Shown: in pieces, positions 11,618 to 23,797 of the stretch
Layout of the letters: every line of letters starts with the position of its first letter
Position numbering within the stretch: position 1 is the stretch's first letter
Source: Synanceia verrucosa
Taxonomy: Eukaryota; Chordata; Actinopteri; Perciformes; Synanceiidae
Reading direction: 5' to 3'
DNA: 64,000 nt
NCBI GenBank assembly: GCA_029721515.1
Contig: CM056563.1
Span: 24,178,954 to 24,242,953 of the forward strand
Notes under the pieces: model-generated
The model's database searches: none
The model's input: only the letters and a program-made list of their open reading frames with translations
Told to the model about the DNA's origin: nothing
Made by a program: the position numbers and the translations under genes

Positions 11618-11880
11618 GTGCGTTCACACCAAATAGGACTGATTTAAAAAATAAAGAAATCTTGTTTCCCTGTCCCTCTAACATTTGTCTGTTTGCAGGA
11701 AAAATATTGTGGACACTATTTAGGACTCAAAGTGGAACAATGCAGATAATTTGCACCAGAATGCGCGCATGCAAAAAACTGAGAGTGCATGCATGCGTTT
11801 GACACCAACTGGTGTGCATAGGTGTCATGCAGAAAATGCATGCATGCATGCGCTCAGAGTTTTTTTTTATATTCCACTTT
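11618..11880. repeat. hairpin-rich repeat starting GGTGCGTTCACACC
   Basis: GGTGCGTTCACACCAAATAG is the start of a common fish repeat type. Within it, 11779-11866 can fold: ACTGAGAGTGCATGCATGCG pairs with the reverse complement of GCATGCATGCGCTCAGAGT. The outer end could not be placed. Confidence 0.5.
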
Positions 11881-13348
11881 GTGGACTAAATTTATTTCAA
11901 GGATGATTTCCTGAATGTTGACAAGCATCACTAAAATCTTTGCCTTCACTCATTCACAGCCAGAAATGCCAACTGTTACCTTGTCTAAGTGACAGTGGCT
12001 TCATTGTGAAAAGCCCTCAGCAGTTCTTTTTGGGTATGTTCGGCACTGCATGAGGCTCCTGTGGCTTTCAGTATTTGGGACGCCCAGTCATCGTGGGTCA
12101 GGAGGCGCAGCGGGTGGGGAGGGCTGGGATACGGGCCGGGACTCTGGATGCTGGGTTTAAAAATAGGACTATACTGCAGCAAGGAGGACAGGGACACACA
12201 ACACCAAGGAACATATGGTGTAGAGGGGAGACGTCCACTTAGTTGTGTCGGCATGTGTGGAAGATAGAGCCGGTGAGGCGGCGTGAAAGGGTAAGAAATA
12301 ATGTGTGAAGAAGAGCTTTTGAGATCGGACTAAAGGTCATGGACTTTAATGCAGCAGCGTGAATTGTCGTGATAGCAAAAACACACAGAAGCGCTTGAAA
12401 AAAGGAAAGAAAAAAGGAGAATAAAAATGACCCCCAGTGTGCAGGTAAACAACTTAAATGTGGAAGAAAAGGTGGAGAAAAATACACATAAACACCACGT
12501 GTATGTGTATTACTTACCGTGTCTCATTTGTCTGTGGGCTAACAAATCCAAGTGAGAAAGAAAGGATCAATAGCAATCAGTGTGCACAGCATGTTTCAAC
12601 CAAACCTCCCAAAAAAAATCTGGACTCATGCATAACAGCTACCGTCCCTCTTCAGAAGCTAAATAGACTTCAAAAGCGTCGTTTGAAGAGTTTTATTTGG
12701 TGCTGAAAGTACTTTTGAAACCCATTTTCCCAGTGAAAAAGGCAGACTTGTTGAAGAGGCAGAAATGCACATGCAGAACGTGGATCTCAGCGCTCCATTA
12801 ACGGTGGAAAGTTTGTATAATGACTGAACGACGCTGCAGCTTTTAGAAAATCATAGAGGGAGTTTTTTTTATCTTCTAACAAGTAAGGCCAGATTCCCTG
12901 TTTAATTACGCAGAGTTTCATTTCATTTCATTGGCGTTTAGATGCGGTTAGCATTCAGTAACTCCACACTAAATGCGCCTCTCATTTCACGGAAAATCAC
13001 ATTTAGACAAATATGATGGGGTGCAATAACAATAATCGAGTTTTCAATAACTGCATAACTGATTCGCTGATTTCATTTTCTCTGAGGAGTTCTTTATCAG
13101 CTCCTTGGATTTTAATTTCCCCGTCAAAGATATACTTTTGTCCTTGAAATTGGAAATGGTCCATCACAGGAATTGTTTGGCTCGCTTTCATTTAGAGACA
13201 AGTATTAATACATTTGGGAAAGTCAAGTCGGGTCAATCACCGCTGCTTAAAGTCTGAGAACTTTATTTTAAGACACGGTGAGATTTTGGGAGTTTTCTTT
13301 CTGGCGAGCATCCCGTCACGTCTCATCTCCAGCTAAAGACTGGACTAC

Positions 13349-13998
13349 CAGGGGTGTGTCTAGGGGGTGGCCCCTGAAATTTGATTGGCCACCCCAGGTG
13401 CCACCTTGAATGATGGACACTGAGAAGGGCAAGCAATTAAAAAGAAGATGATGCTCATTCTGAGGAGCAGCAAATGTAGCATGACTCAACGATGTGAGTA
13501 AACTTGGATTCATGTTTCAGCTGTAATGTTTATCTTGCATCTGTAAATTTTAAAGTCAGTGTGGTGCAGGTCTGACATGCACGACTCAGTGTTATTGTAG
13601 AAAATATAAGCCAATCTATTAAAGTGACACACTGTTTTTTGTAGAATGAAACAAAGTCAGAAAACAGTAGCTAGTATATGTTGCAGGAAACTGAAGTTAT
13701 TATAAGTCTGGTTGCTCTGGATTTGATGTGACAATCACACTTCAGGATTTGTAAAGTCAACCTTTTGAAGTTTATTTATTTATTTAGTTTGATTTGGTTG
13801 ACACTTTATGTTCTGATTTATATTTTTGCATTATCTTTACTTTTGAAAAATAAAAGATCAAAGCTTTGTTTGGTTGTGTCGTGATTACAACAAACAGTTA
13901 GTAAATTAATCATCTTGCACACACATATCACCTAATCCTGCTGGCCACCCCTGCATGACTTGGGCCACCCCTAGGAAAAAAGTCTGGACACGCCCCTG
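13349..13998. mobile_element. hAT-like non-autonomous element (650 bp) with 8-bp target duplication
   Basis: Inverted ends are CAGGGGTGTGTCTAG (left) and CAGGGGCGTGTCCAG (right, reverse complement), followed by GGGGTGGCC on both sides. Flanking 8-mers TGGACTAC (13341-13348) and TGGACTAT (13999-14006) differ at one base, as expected for an old hAT insertion. No transposase is seen. It ends 27 bp from shisa6 exon v4, on the donor side. Confidence 0.9.
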
Positions 13999-14024
13999 TG
14001 GACTATGTCACTGTGTTTTCTTAC

Positions 14025-14087
14025 CTAGTTTCGGGGTGAGCGCAGTCAGATCCAAGTGGCTGTGCTGGTAGTCATGGTGATGGTTTC
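14025..14087 (-). CDS. shisa6: shisa6 coding exon v4 (21-codon): NHHHDYQHSHLDLTALTPKL segment
   Basis: The minus-strand acceptor is CTTCTTATACCAG and the donor AAACTAG|GTAAGAA, a strong site. After the split Gly codon (G|GA) it reads NHHHDYQHSHLDLTALTPKL, and the final G is completed by AG in exon v5 to give Glu. Phase is 1 at both ends and length is 63 bp. It falls where mammalian Shisa6 has a short His/Gln-rich stretch just before the conserved NNILTSATEPYD block. It is separated from v3 by a 41-kb intron and from v5 by 2.6 kb. Mobile elements press on it from both sides: a hAT-like element ends 27 bp away on the donor side and an inverted-repeat element begins 67 bp away on the acceptor side. 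Confidence 0.88.
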
Positions 14088-14153
14088 CTGGTATAAGAAG
14101 AACACAACAGATTAATAACTAATAATAATTTCAACAGTGTGGGTTCATTTGTA

Positions 14154-15070
14154 TGGAAGTACAACTGTGCCATCTGGTTTTTGAATTTCTAAAGCTGATG
14201 TTTTTAGCATCAATATCAAACCATCAAATTTCCAGCACACATCTTTAATCCTGAATTATTATTATGCTCCACTGGTCATGTGACACCGACCCCAGAAGAT
14301 CAAATCATGTGATTGACTTGAGTCGCCTTAGCAGCGAGATGCAGCGTCGCTGAGACTCCGTTTCAACTTGTGTTGAAAGTGCAGACTTCGAACTACACAC
14401 CAGTTTTTAGTGTTGACAGGCCAAATAAATCCAGAAATATGGTAAATAATTTACTCATGTTTTTTTCCACAGTACTGTTGGAGCGTTCGGTGTGCGTTTG
14501 CTGCACGTTTGTTGCAGGTTGAAACGATAAAATGACTTTATTTTTTTGCTAAATTTGCACATTACTTTTTGAAATTCACACTTCATGTGTTCATTCTAAG
14601 TTATGAAGAATTATTTGTCTGACATGTCTGTGGTTTTCTCAGTAAAAAAAAAAACTTTTGCTTATTTATGTAAAATTTATGTTTGTGGTGTTGTTTTAGG
14701 TCCAGTGTGTTAATTCACTGGGTCAAAATGAAAAAATATCATTGTTTAGTGACAAATGTGAGGTTGTGCTGAAAATAAATGACACCAAGCAAGGCAAAAG
14801 TAAAAAGTAAACAGTTTTTAAGGTGAAATATAAAGGAATATCAAAGTCCACTGATTTCTAAGGGTTAAAAAAAAGCAATATATAAAAAACTTTAATTACT
14901 ATTTACACTTCAACTATAAGACAGAAGAGCAGTATTAAAAAGTATAAAAAATGTATATGCAGATAAATAATTATGACTCGTGGTGAATATTCATAGTGCA
15001 AAAAAAAGATGAAAATAAAATCAGCTTTAGAAATTCAAATTCAAAATAACATGGCAGCTTTTTACTTCCA
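14154..15070. mobile_element. element with ~55-bp inverted ends and TA flanks (917 bp)
   Basis: The left end TGGAAGTACAACTGTGCCAT, continuing to TTTGAATTTCTAAAGCTGAT, is matched in reverse complement by 15015-15070 (TTTACTTCCA terminus). TA dinucleotides lie just outside both ends (14152-14153 and 15071-15072), so a Tc1/mariner-type origin is possible. The interior is AT-rich and non-coding. It starts 67 bp from exon v4, on the acceptor side. Confidence 0.7.
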
Positions 15071-16704
15071 TATAACTGACAAGAAGAAAATCAGACTGGT
15101 TAGTCAGTTTACTCAGTGTTAAAATATGATCAAATTAGCAAAACACACATTCCTTCCTTGACCTTTGCGGTTTCACATCCAACAACACATCGGGAATATT
15201 AACAAATGTGCGATATTAATATTCATTATTGAAGCAAAACATCTGCAGTCTGCTCTCAGCACAACAATCAGTGTGACAGATGTCCTCCTCCTGTTGGACG
15301 GAGTCAGTGTTTGTCCACATATGAGGCAGCTTTGATTCGTTCGGCGGTAAACTGCGACCGTTTCCTTCATTTCTTTACCAAAACAGATTGATCACAGCCT
15401 CCTTACTCACAGCTACACCTCACGGTGATCCATCTTTGCTGCTGATGTCGCGCTAATATCATTACGTGTTGTTCGAACAAAGCGACATCATCTGAGACCT
15501 CCATCACCGAGGAGTTAGAACAAGTGGGAATACTGCCTTTATTCAATTACGCTTTGTGTTTGTGAACGGCGGAGCAAACAAAACACGGCTATGTGATAGT
15601 TGCACCTTATTTGCATTTAAATATGTTCATCTATCATACTGTAAAGACAACAAAAACACGCCTCTGATAGCTTAAACCTACACGTCGGACCTCTTTAGGG
15701 TTGTGTTGTGCTTTTTGTTAAAGATCAGTGCCTGTGTTTCACTGATAATGCTTTCCCCAGCGGGCCCATGTGACATTTCTGACAAATGTTATTTGACTTG
15801 CGCTGAGATCTAGAGACCAATGCTACATATTCAAAAACGTGGAGTTGGATTTTTTCTGGCTAATAAGTAGCTGTGTAGCGTAATTATAACAAGGCTTCGG
15901 TCGGCTCTCCCTGCAGCTCTACTTTCCAATCACACAGGTTTGATCAAGGGACCAATTATAGCGGCTACACAGAGATCAGCTAAATTACCCTCGCTATGAA
16001 ATGAAAGCACTTTTGCAACACATAAATAACAACCTTTTACTATCTGTGTAATTGCAGAAACTGCTTTTTTCCTGGATAAACCAACTGCCACATAAATTCC
16101 AAGCATTAAAATATACAATGAGTGTTTAAGCAAAGTTCAAAAGTTTATCACCCAGCAAGGATTGTTGGGTTTACGTGAGTGTGATCCAATTATCCCCTTT
16201 ATGTGAGGCTTTTGACTGTTATTACAGCTCTGCCGCTAAACTGAGCACACATTGTAAAAACTAATATGTAATTTGTTTGTGAGCAGGGTTTGAAATTCAC
16301 AGAAAGTCTGGAGGATCGAGCCCGGGGAAAGTGAGCGATCACATTAACGCCAAGATAAAAAAAAAAAAAAACTGCAGCGAGATTAAAGCCTTAAAATGAG
16401 GGTTTGTGTCCTCATTACTCATAAAGATATCCCTTTGTTGCTGCTGAGATCAGCAGAAAAAAGACAAAGACAAGTTCATCATGCCAGAACAGAATATGAT
16501 GGGAATTTGTTCAGACACCTTCTTCCACCGAAAACAACACGTTTGTCATTGAAATTGAGTTTTCTGCTGCTGCAACAGCTGTAATGGATGCGGGTCTCTT
16601 AATGTTATTTGTTGCAGATATTCTGACTATTCTGTATGTTTTAGTGCATCCAAACATCTGGAAAAGTCAAGAAAAGTTGTTAAACAAATCAATGGGAGTT
16701 GCTT

Positions 16705-17157
16705 TTAACTCTTTGAGTGCCAAAGATGTATATATCCACACGTCTTCCATTTTTCAGCAGCAGACACAAGAGGGCGCTCTCCAGCAGCCTGTGAGCAATG
16801 CTGGGGCTTCTGGGAGATGTAGTCAGAGCATAAAGAGACGGTATACACCACAGAGATCAAAACAGGAAGTGGAGACGATCGAGATTAGAGAGCAAAACAA
16901 ACAGAATCTGGACAAAAAGTGGTGATTTTGGTGAAAGTGTCCTCTACTCTACCTCTGATAAAACAAGAATGGAACAAGGTAAAAACAAACATTTTTTTCA
17001 TGATGAAATAGAGAGTCTCTTCTTTCATTTGAGCTATTGTTTTCAGAGACATAGTAGAAAATATTCTGTAGGTCTAGAAATATGACTCAAAATGGACAAA
17101 AACACTGGAACAAGGCACTTTCTGTTTTTAAAAAAGGGCCGACACTCAATGAGTTAA
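16705..17157 (+). mobile_element. TTAA inverted-repeat element, copy 3 (full length, 453 bp)
   Basis: It starts TTAACTCTTTGAGTGCC and ends GACACTCAATGAGTTAA. It has the same length as copy 2. It keeps an internal CACAAGAGGGCGCT stretch near 16766 that is absent from copy 2. Confidence 0.85.
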
Positions 17158-18052
17158 CAGCCCCCAAACTGCTGGATTCATGTTTTCCACCAGAGATTTG
17201 AACCTGGCTGCTCTCATTTAGAGCATCAGCGACGTCCACCACTGATGGGATGAGGTCTGGAGATATTTACCAACGAAGGACGTGCACAGAATTGACGTCT
17301 TCACTTTACTATTTAAAGCAAACTGTAGCCTTAAGATGTGTGAACGTTGAAATAAAAATCACTTACAAGCTTTCGAGACACTGTAAACATTTTGTAGGAT
17401 GAAGGTTATATTTCAAAAACTGGAGGAAATAAAATAATAAAAAAACTTTAACTAATGCCACTAGAAACTCTTACCATTGTACACTTATTTTGTCTACAGC
17501 GGCTGAAAGCCACTAAAAACCACAACTGACCGAGAAAGTGGGGCAAATGTCCAGGGATTTCTTCCCCTTCTCCTCGATATCAGCTCTATTGTTCGATGTA
17601 CCTGCTCAGTGTTAATACATAATGCAGCAGTGGAGTGACACATGGATCGGCTGTCGTCCCAAATCAAACTCTTTCCAGGTTCTGCGGCTGGACGGAGGAG
17701 ATCCCACTGTGACCCAGATCCATTTTAAACGGCTCGCTCTGGGGTCGCTGACAGAGTCCATGCTATGTCATTATGCTGCCAGAGTGTGAAGGACCATGTG
17801 GACCCAGTGGGACACATCACCTCGTTTTGCCCTTGTGTATTTAAATCTCGATAAATATACAGTATATGCATGATGGAGATGCAAAGAGAAGCTTTCACCT
17901 TCAAACACACCAGGTCTTTAACATCTAATGAGCCTCAGTGGAGAAATTTATTACTGAAATAACAAAAATCTGAAGAATTTATCATCCAATCAAGACTATT
18001 TACGATCTAAAAATCTGCAGAAATGACTATTTGATAAATAAGTAGTCCAAGT

Positions 18053-18110
18053 TAGGGGCGGGAAATATATCGATATGGTGATATATCACGATATATGCAG
18101 AATACACTTT
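18053..18110. repeat. ATATCGATAT-rich repeat fragment
   Basis: GGCGGGAAATATATCGATAT followed by GATATATCACGATATATGCA resembles the end of fish repeats with GATATATCG words. It is short and unclassified. Confidence 0.4.
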
Positions 18111-19629
18111 GTTTTGCTTGGCTGTATTTCATGTGATTCAGTGCAGTCTATAAACTCTGAAATTCGTCAGTGACATATCGTGGAAAGATGACGCACCAGG
18201 GACTAAAAAGTCAAACCCTACTCAGGAAATTTAAGCTCTTTCAGTATATTTGTCCTCTCTGCAGAACAGTGACGATTAGGTTTGCATCTTTCCTATAATT
18301 AATTAATATAATAAAAGGAAGAATGGTGCATTCATATTGTCCCGTTAAACCTCCTGGTAGGCAGCATTAAGAACGGAGACGTCGTCTCTCGGTGGCAGAC
18401 AAACAGCTGCGTCCATGAAAAATAGCATCAGATAACTGCCGACGAGTATTGATGAGCCGTTTGCAGCAGCTGTACAGTTTGACAGAAACAGACTTATCTC
18501 TGAGCGAATGGAGGCAATGAAACAGAACGGTAATTCAGTCTATTTATCAGCATAACGCCACAACATCTCTGTGTTTTCTGGTTATTTTTGGGCTTAATTT
18601 CCACTGTTTCCACTTGTGTTAAATGCACTTTTTCCATATGTGGATGGAAATTCACTAATATAATATTTCATACGAGATACAAGGCATGAGAGGCATTTGT
18701 TGTGGATGTTTTTCCACAGCAGAATAAAGAGAGATGAACGCATCTTGTTGACATTTGCCATGTTTTCAGCCTTTTCATGGCACGTTTCAGCATACTGGGA
18801 ATTTCAAAGATGACATTTTTCCACTTTGTGCACTTAACTCAATTATGGTATTTCTCTCTGCACATGACTGAATCTTAATTCTGTCTACAAGCAAACTTCC
18901 TGAAATCAGCTTTCCTTTTTTTCTGATCACTTACTCGTCCGTCTCAGAAGCTGCAGCTGTGAAACAGATTTTACATTCTCACAGTTTAAAAAGGCGTCGG
19001 GCCTTACCCATACTGCTGGACCGACGGTGTCTTGGGGGGAATCTGTGAATTACTAACAAGGATAAGCACAGATTTATCTGATGTCTTCTCCGATATGTCA
19101 GAAGTAACATCATACAAAGCTGCCGTTATCCTTGCCGTGGAAAATCGGACTCCATGAAGCCAGAGAAGACGTCTGGGTCTTGAGAAGAAAAACCTGCTGG
19201 AGTTGTTGCTTTGAAGGGAAACATGACGCGAACGTATTTCCAGTTTGTAAAAAAACAGGTTTCTCAGTGAGAACTGGACTGATGAACCAGGCGTTCACAT
19301 CAAAAACAGACCTGTGTTAAAGCCGAGGAGCTGCACTGATATGTTGCTTCAGGAACTGGAAATTTATTGAGTGAAATCCCAATCCAGTACCCCCCAAATG
19401 TAACCATGATATCCCCAAATAATAGCCAAGTATACCAGCTCTAAACCATAACTAACTTCAACCATCTAGTCACACTTTTGTTTCACTGACTAGTTGTTTC
19501 TTACACTATATTACTCAAAGTGAATGTTGTATTATACCGTAAAGCAACCTGTACATCCAAACAAAGCTTCAAATCCAAAGTTTTTTCTATATGTGTTAAT
19601 AAAAACACATTTACTTCATATTTATATAT

Positions 19630-20321
19630 AAGACCATTCTATTTCCAAATGACAAAGCAGCTTCCAGCTCATCTTCCCAGGTTGTCAACTGTTCAAAATG
19701 GTTACGTCTATTTAGGAATTTTGATTGATGAGAAGCTGTCTTTTGAATTTCACATTGATAAACTTGTTTCTTTATTAGAAATAAATGAAAGTTTTCATTG
19801 CAAAACAACTTTTTTTTTTTTGGACGATGGAGACCTGCTTTTTATGAACACTCCTGACCAGTTTTTAAAGAAACTGGAGGCTTTTATTACTGGTTGCAGC
19901 TATCCAGTACATCACTGTTTCTTATATGCTGTTGCACATCTTTGTATGTTCACAGACTCTCTCACTTATTGACTTTTACTTATAAATCTATTCTTGGACT
20001 TCTGCCTTCATATTTGTGCAGAAACCTTAGCCAATCTGGCCTGCAGGTCTCAAGAGTCTGAACTGAAATGGGTAAAAAGGCTTTTAAATTTTCTGCCCCG
20101 TCTACCCATAACGACGTGCAGAAGCACTTGAAACTGACACATCTTGTAACTCTGGAGGAACTCAAGACAATTTTAAAAGAAATACCCAGAAATAAGCTAA
20201 ATTAAATCTTGTAGTTGTACTCTTGTTCTTCTGTCGTGTGTGGACATATTTTATATTATTTTGTGTGTTTGCTAGAACCCCGCTGTTTTCCTTTGTGCTG
20301 CCATCTTGGCCAGGTCACTCT
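19630..20321 (+). pseudogene. LINE (L2/CR1-type) reverse transcriptase 3' relic and 3' UTR
   Basis: Translation shows KQLPAHLPRLSTV, YLGILIDEKLSFEFHID, a decayed LDDGDLLFMN region, ITGCSYPVHHC, then YKSILGLLPSYLC and GKKAFKFSAPS. These are the order and motifs of the C-terminal end of L2-type LINE ORF2 proteins. Frameshifts and stops break it. The 3' UTR runs into the hAT-like element at 20322 and resumes after it. Confidence 0.85.
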
Positions 20322-20893
20322 CAGTGTTGGGCAGTAATGTGTTAGCGCTGTTACTTTTGACAGTAACTGATACTCTAACAGAGTTACCATTACAAAATGG
20401 TATGCTTTTTCTTGGAAAATTATTTCTTTTTTGATGAATTCAGATTGCTTTCATTCACGCTCTCAGATGTCTCTATGGACGGGGGGACATGTCCCCTTCA
20501 GATTCATAGAGACACTGATCCGGCCCTCCATTTTCCCAGCATAAGGAGACAAAAATTGCCACTAAAATATAACATTAATATCTCTGCAGCAGCACTGGGA
20601 GCCTGGAGTTTGTGTGTTTCAACTCATGGTGCGTTCAGGTTGTGCAGGAATCTCCAATTCAGAAGTCAAATCTCCACGTCAGAAAGTCAGACTGACATAG
20701 ACTTCATGCTATCTGCTACTGACGTAAACAGTAGCTCCATGTTTTGTTGTTCGTCTGTAAGGCTGGAAGAGCTGGGAGCACTAAACTTTGAGGTTAAGAT
20801 GATCTGAGCTCTAAGTTCTGACTTCCAGTGAACACACCATAAGACAAACTCTCACTCCCCAGGGTCCTAAAGAGGAACTAAAAAGACCCACTG
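20322..20893. mobile_element. hAT-like element (572 bp) nested in an L2-type LINE relic
   Basis: It begins CAGTGTTGGGCAGTAATG and ends AAGACCCACTG. Flanking 8-mers GTCACTCT (20314-20321) and GTCATTCT (20894-20901) match at seven of eight bases. Without it, the LINE 3' UTR reads continuously from CATCTTGGCCAG to CTTGGAAAAGAG. Two related copies lie at 38690-39300 and 44621-45169. Confidence 0.85.
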
Positions 20894-20957
20894 GTCATTC
20901 TTGGAAAAGAGTTTTTACCTGGTTAAATAAAGGATATTGATTGATTGATTGATTGAT
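20894..20957 (+). repeat. 3' tail of the L2-type LINE with ATTG repeats
   Basis: TTTTTACCTGGTTAAATAAAGG, followed by ATTG units, is the typical 3' terminus of this LINE class. It is separated from the body by the nested hAT-like element. Confidence 0.8.
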
Positions 20958-22495
20958 ATTTCAGTCGATATCCATCTGTTCAGATGGAACAAAGACATAA
21001 AATACGAGAAGAAGGTTGGAATAAATCTCATAATTAATTATATGATGCTTTAATGCAATTTGCATTACCAATGAATAGTATGTTAAGTGTACTACGTCCA
21101 CTTCCACAGATGATTTGTTGTTTCAGATGCAGACATTTACGTTTTTTACAGATTTAAGTAAACGTATTAAAAACAGTGAATAAATTAATGTTCTTCATTC
21201 AAACTGTGACCAAATGTGTTCAGCGCATCTTTAAGTCATAAAGAAACTTCTTTTTACTCAACTCAGAAAGTGAAATTAGTTTTTCTCATTGAACTTCTAC
21301 AGGAAGCAAAAATAGTTTGAGGCAACTTTGATGGTTCGAAGCTCAAAAAAAGCAAATTTAACAAAGACTCATGGCAAAAACACAACACAACGTATATCTG
21401 AAGTAATTAAGTGAAGACACGTCAAGACTTTCTTATCAGGTTCTGGTTAAAGGAAAGGCAGCAAAGACGAATTAACCACTAAGTTATTTTCCATAATTAT
21501 GCTCCATGTTTTCCCATAATTACGTTGGTAGTTTGGCACAAAGCAACTGATGAAATGATTCAGTGAAGGAGAAAAAGGCCTCACAAACTGGAAAATTACC
21601 AGCCAGATCTTTTAATGACTTTAATTATGACGGGAGCACGGGACGCTAAATCTAAATGTTTACATATTTCACTTCAATTTAGGGCGCCTTTTCGAGTTTA
21701 CGCTTCGATCAAACGGCCGTGTGAACCAGAAAGTCACCCTGAACAGACGACTCGTTGTCTGGCTGAAGATGTGCTTCAGCACCTCACAAGTGGAGGCTGT
21801 TTCCATGCGACTGCACCACCATCTCCACTCCATCCTTTCAGCCCCATCTATAATTCTGACAGATCAGTGTCAGTGTGTGGTTCACACAGACAGCCATCCT
21901 CCCCAAAAAGAACAGAGACGACCGGCTTCCCACCCCCGAGGCCCAGGATCCTGGTTTCTGCTCTATTGATTCGGGATCGTCTGTCGCGGCTCCTGGTGCA
22001 TCATGAGCTTCACACATGCTTTTTCCAGTCAAGAGGAGGCGCAGCCTGTTGTTTCAGGCTGACCTTGTGACTTCTTAACAGGAAATCAAAACAGACTCTT
22101 GAGCTCTCCCAGCTAAAGATACGAGGATAAAAGAGAGGAAAGAAAATCTCCATCTTATCCAGAGGGATCGAGGGCATAGGTCAAGGTACTTCCACTGGAA
22201 AAACTCAAAATTTTGCAAAGAATATTTGTCAGTAAAGACAATATCACTTACAACAAAATTTACACTAAGACAGAGGGCCTTGTTTGAATATCGTTAGGTG
22301 AGAAAATCTTGAAATCATCTTGTTTTTGAGAAATATTTTAGATGAAATAAGCTTTTTTGACATGTCATGATGTATTTAAAAAACCTTTTAAATCATGTCA
22401 TTCTTAGAAATGATGTCTTATTTCAAGAAATCTTAGCGAGACAAGTTTCACTTGTTCAAGTGGCAGATTTTTTTTTACTTAATTCAAGCAAAAAT

Positions 22496-22558
22496 ATACA
22501 TCCATCCATTTCTAGAGGGGCTGGAGCCTATCCCAGCTGTCTTAGGGCGAGAAGCAAA
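22496..22558 (+). repeat. fragment of common fish repeat (GGCTGGAGCCTATCCCAGCTGT)
   Basis: CATCCATCCATTTC and GGGGCTGGAGCCTATCCCAG, then CTGTCTTAGGGCGAGA, are words of a tandem or dispersed repeat I recall as widespread in teleost genomes. Confidence 0.55.
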
Positions 22559-22599
22559 AGTATCATGTTTTATTATTTTTTTTAAACTTATTTTTAGAT

Positions 22600-23064
22600 C
22601 AGCATTTCCCACAGTTCCTTAAAAAGTCTTCAAATGTCGTAATTTAAAATCTGGGTCTTAAATTGTCTTAAATTTACCGTAAATTTGCTTTAGGTGTTGG
22701 TGCATTTAATGCCAATAGGAAAACACAGTATTCAGAGATTTACTGCAACTTTTCAAGTTATCTTGTTCACAAATTTCACTTCTTCGTTCATGAAAGTTGT
22801 GAAAATAAAGTTGTGGAAAAAAAGTTAAGTGTCATGCATTCAATTTATAAAGTTGTTGCAGGACTCATAATTATTAACAGACTTTTTTTCCTGCTAAATA
22901 TCAATGTCAGCATCGGCCTCAAAAACCCCATATTGGACAGACTCTACAATCAATTGACTGTTTTCTACCAAAGAAATTGTTAAGACATTTTTCGGTCTTA
23001 AATTATATTTGTCTTAAAAGGTCTTAAAAAGCATTAATTTGACTTAAATGGTGCAAGAACCCTG
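22600..23064. mobile_element. unclassified fish repeat with CTTAAA-rich interior
   Basis: It runs from CAGCATTTCCCACAGTTCCT to GGTGCAAGAACCCTG. Many GTCTTAAA / TTTAAGAC words near both ends give it inverted-repeat character. This organisation resembles hAT-like repeats of fish, but the ends are decayed. Confidence 0.5.
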
Positions 23065-23399
23065 ATTATTATGATTTGTGATTGTCAGTCTGGGCTGACA
23101 GCTACATTTATTGTGTTGTCATTGTTTTTTTTAACTTAAGCTCCTTGTAATTGTTTTTTGAGGGATAAAAGGGCAAATTATCTAAGATTATTCCTCTTTC
23201 TGCTCCCTTTCATTCAGATTTGGGAATGTTGTGTATTCTGTATACTGAATTGTTTGAATTTTAATAATGCAAGAAATAAAATTGAAATTAAAAAAAAAAA
23301 TAAAATTAAATAAAAAATCATGCATCAGTTTTAAACCAATACTATTATTTTAGAATTGTAATTGTGATAGAAGTAAACATCTGTAAACACTTCTGATAA

Positions 23400-23797
23400 A
23401 CATGGAGAAGCAGCGTTCAGTTTCTATGCTCTTTATATCTGGATCAAACTTCCAGAAAACAGCAGCTCTCACTTCTTTTAAATCAAAACTGAAGACCTCT
23501 CTGTTTTTTTTTTAATTATTATTTTTACTGTACTGTAACTTTTATTCTGGTATTTTATACCTGTCTTACTCTATTTTAGCTTGTTTTTATATAATGAATG
23601 AATGATAAGGTCTCTGATGCAGAGTGAGGATCCCACAGATGTCCAGTGGATTATAGGTCTTTCATTTTTATCTTTTATCAGTTATAATGTGTTTTATGTC
23701 TTGTTGCTTTTAATTCTTGATGTTCTATGTAAAGCATTATGAATTGTCCTGTTGCTGAAATGTGCTACATAAATAAATTGTCTTGCCTTGGGTTGGA
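23400..23797 (+). pseudogene. LINE 3' end relic
   Basis: A fragment translates as GSNFQKTAALTSFKSKLKTS, like the C-terminal W-N-x-L-P...F-K-x-x-L-K-T-x-L end of fish LINE ORF2. The tail GTGCTACATAAATAAATTGT CTTGCCTTG is typical of such elements. Confidence 0.65.

Larger units (their letters stand above)
11409..14024 (-). other. shisa6 intron v4-v5 (2616 bp)
   Basis: The intron runs from GTAAGA at the v4 donor to the CCCCCCGTAG acceptor of v5. It holds a hairpin-rich repeat (11618-11880) and a hAT-like element (13349-13998). 11885-13340 shows no recognisable gene or repeat. Confidence 0.8.

Noticed and set aside
12518..12531. A 14-bp micro-exon candidate (CCCACAG acceptor, CACG|GTAAGT donor) in the v4-v5 intron.
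   Set aside because: Its length would break the frame, and v4 joins v5 exactly without it.
19008..19042. A 35-bp micro-exon candidate on the minus strand (TTCACAG acceptor, GG|GTAAGG donor).
   Set aside because: It is not a multiple of three and would shift the frame between v3 and v4, whose phases already join perfectly.
20397..20807. A 136-residue plus-strand ORF whose end resembles the ORF at 38771-39055.
   Set aside because: Both lie inside copies of the same hAT-like element, so similarity reflects copying. No transposase motif is seen.
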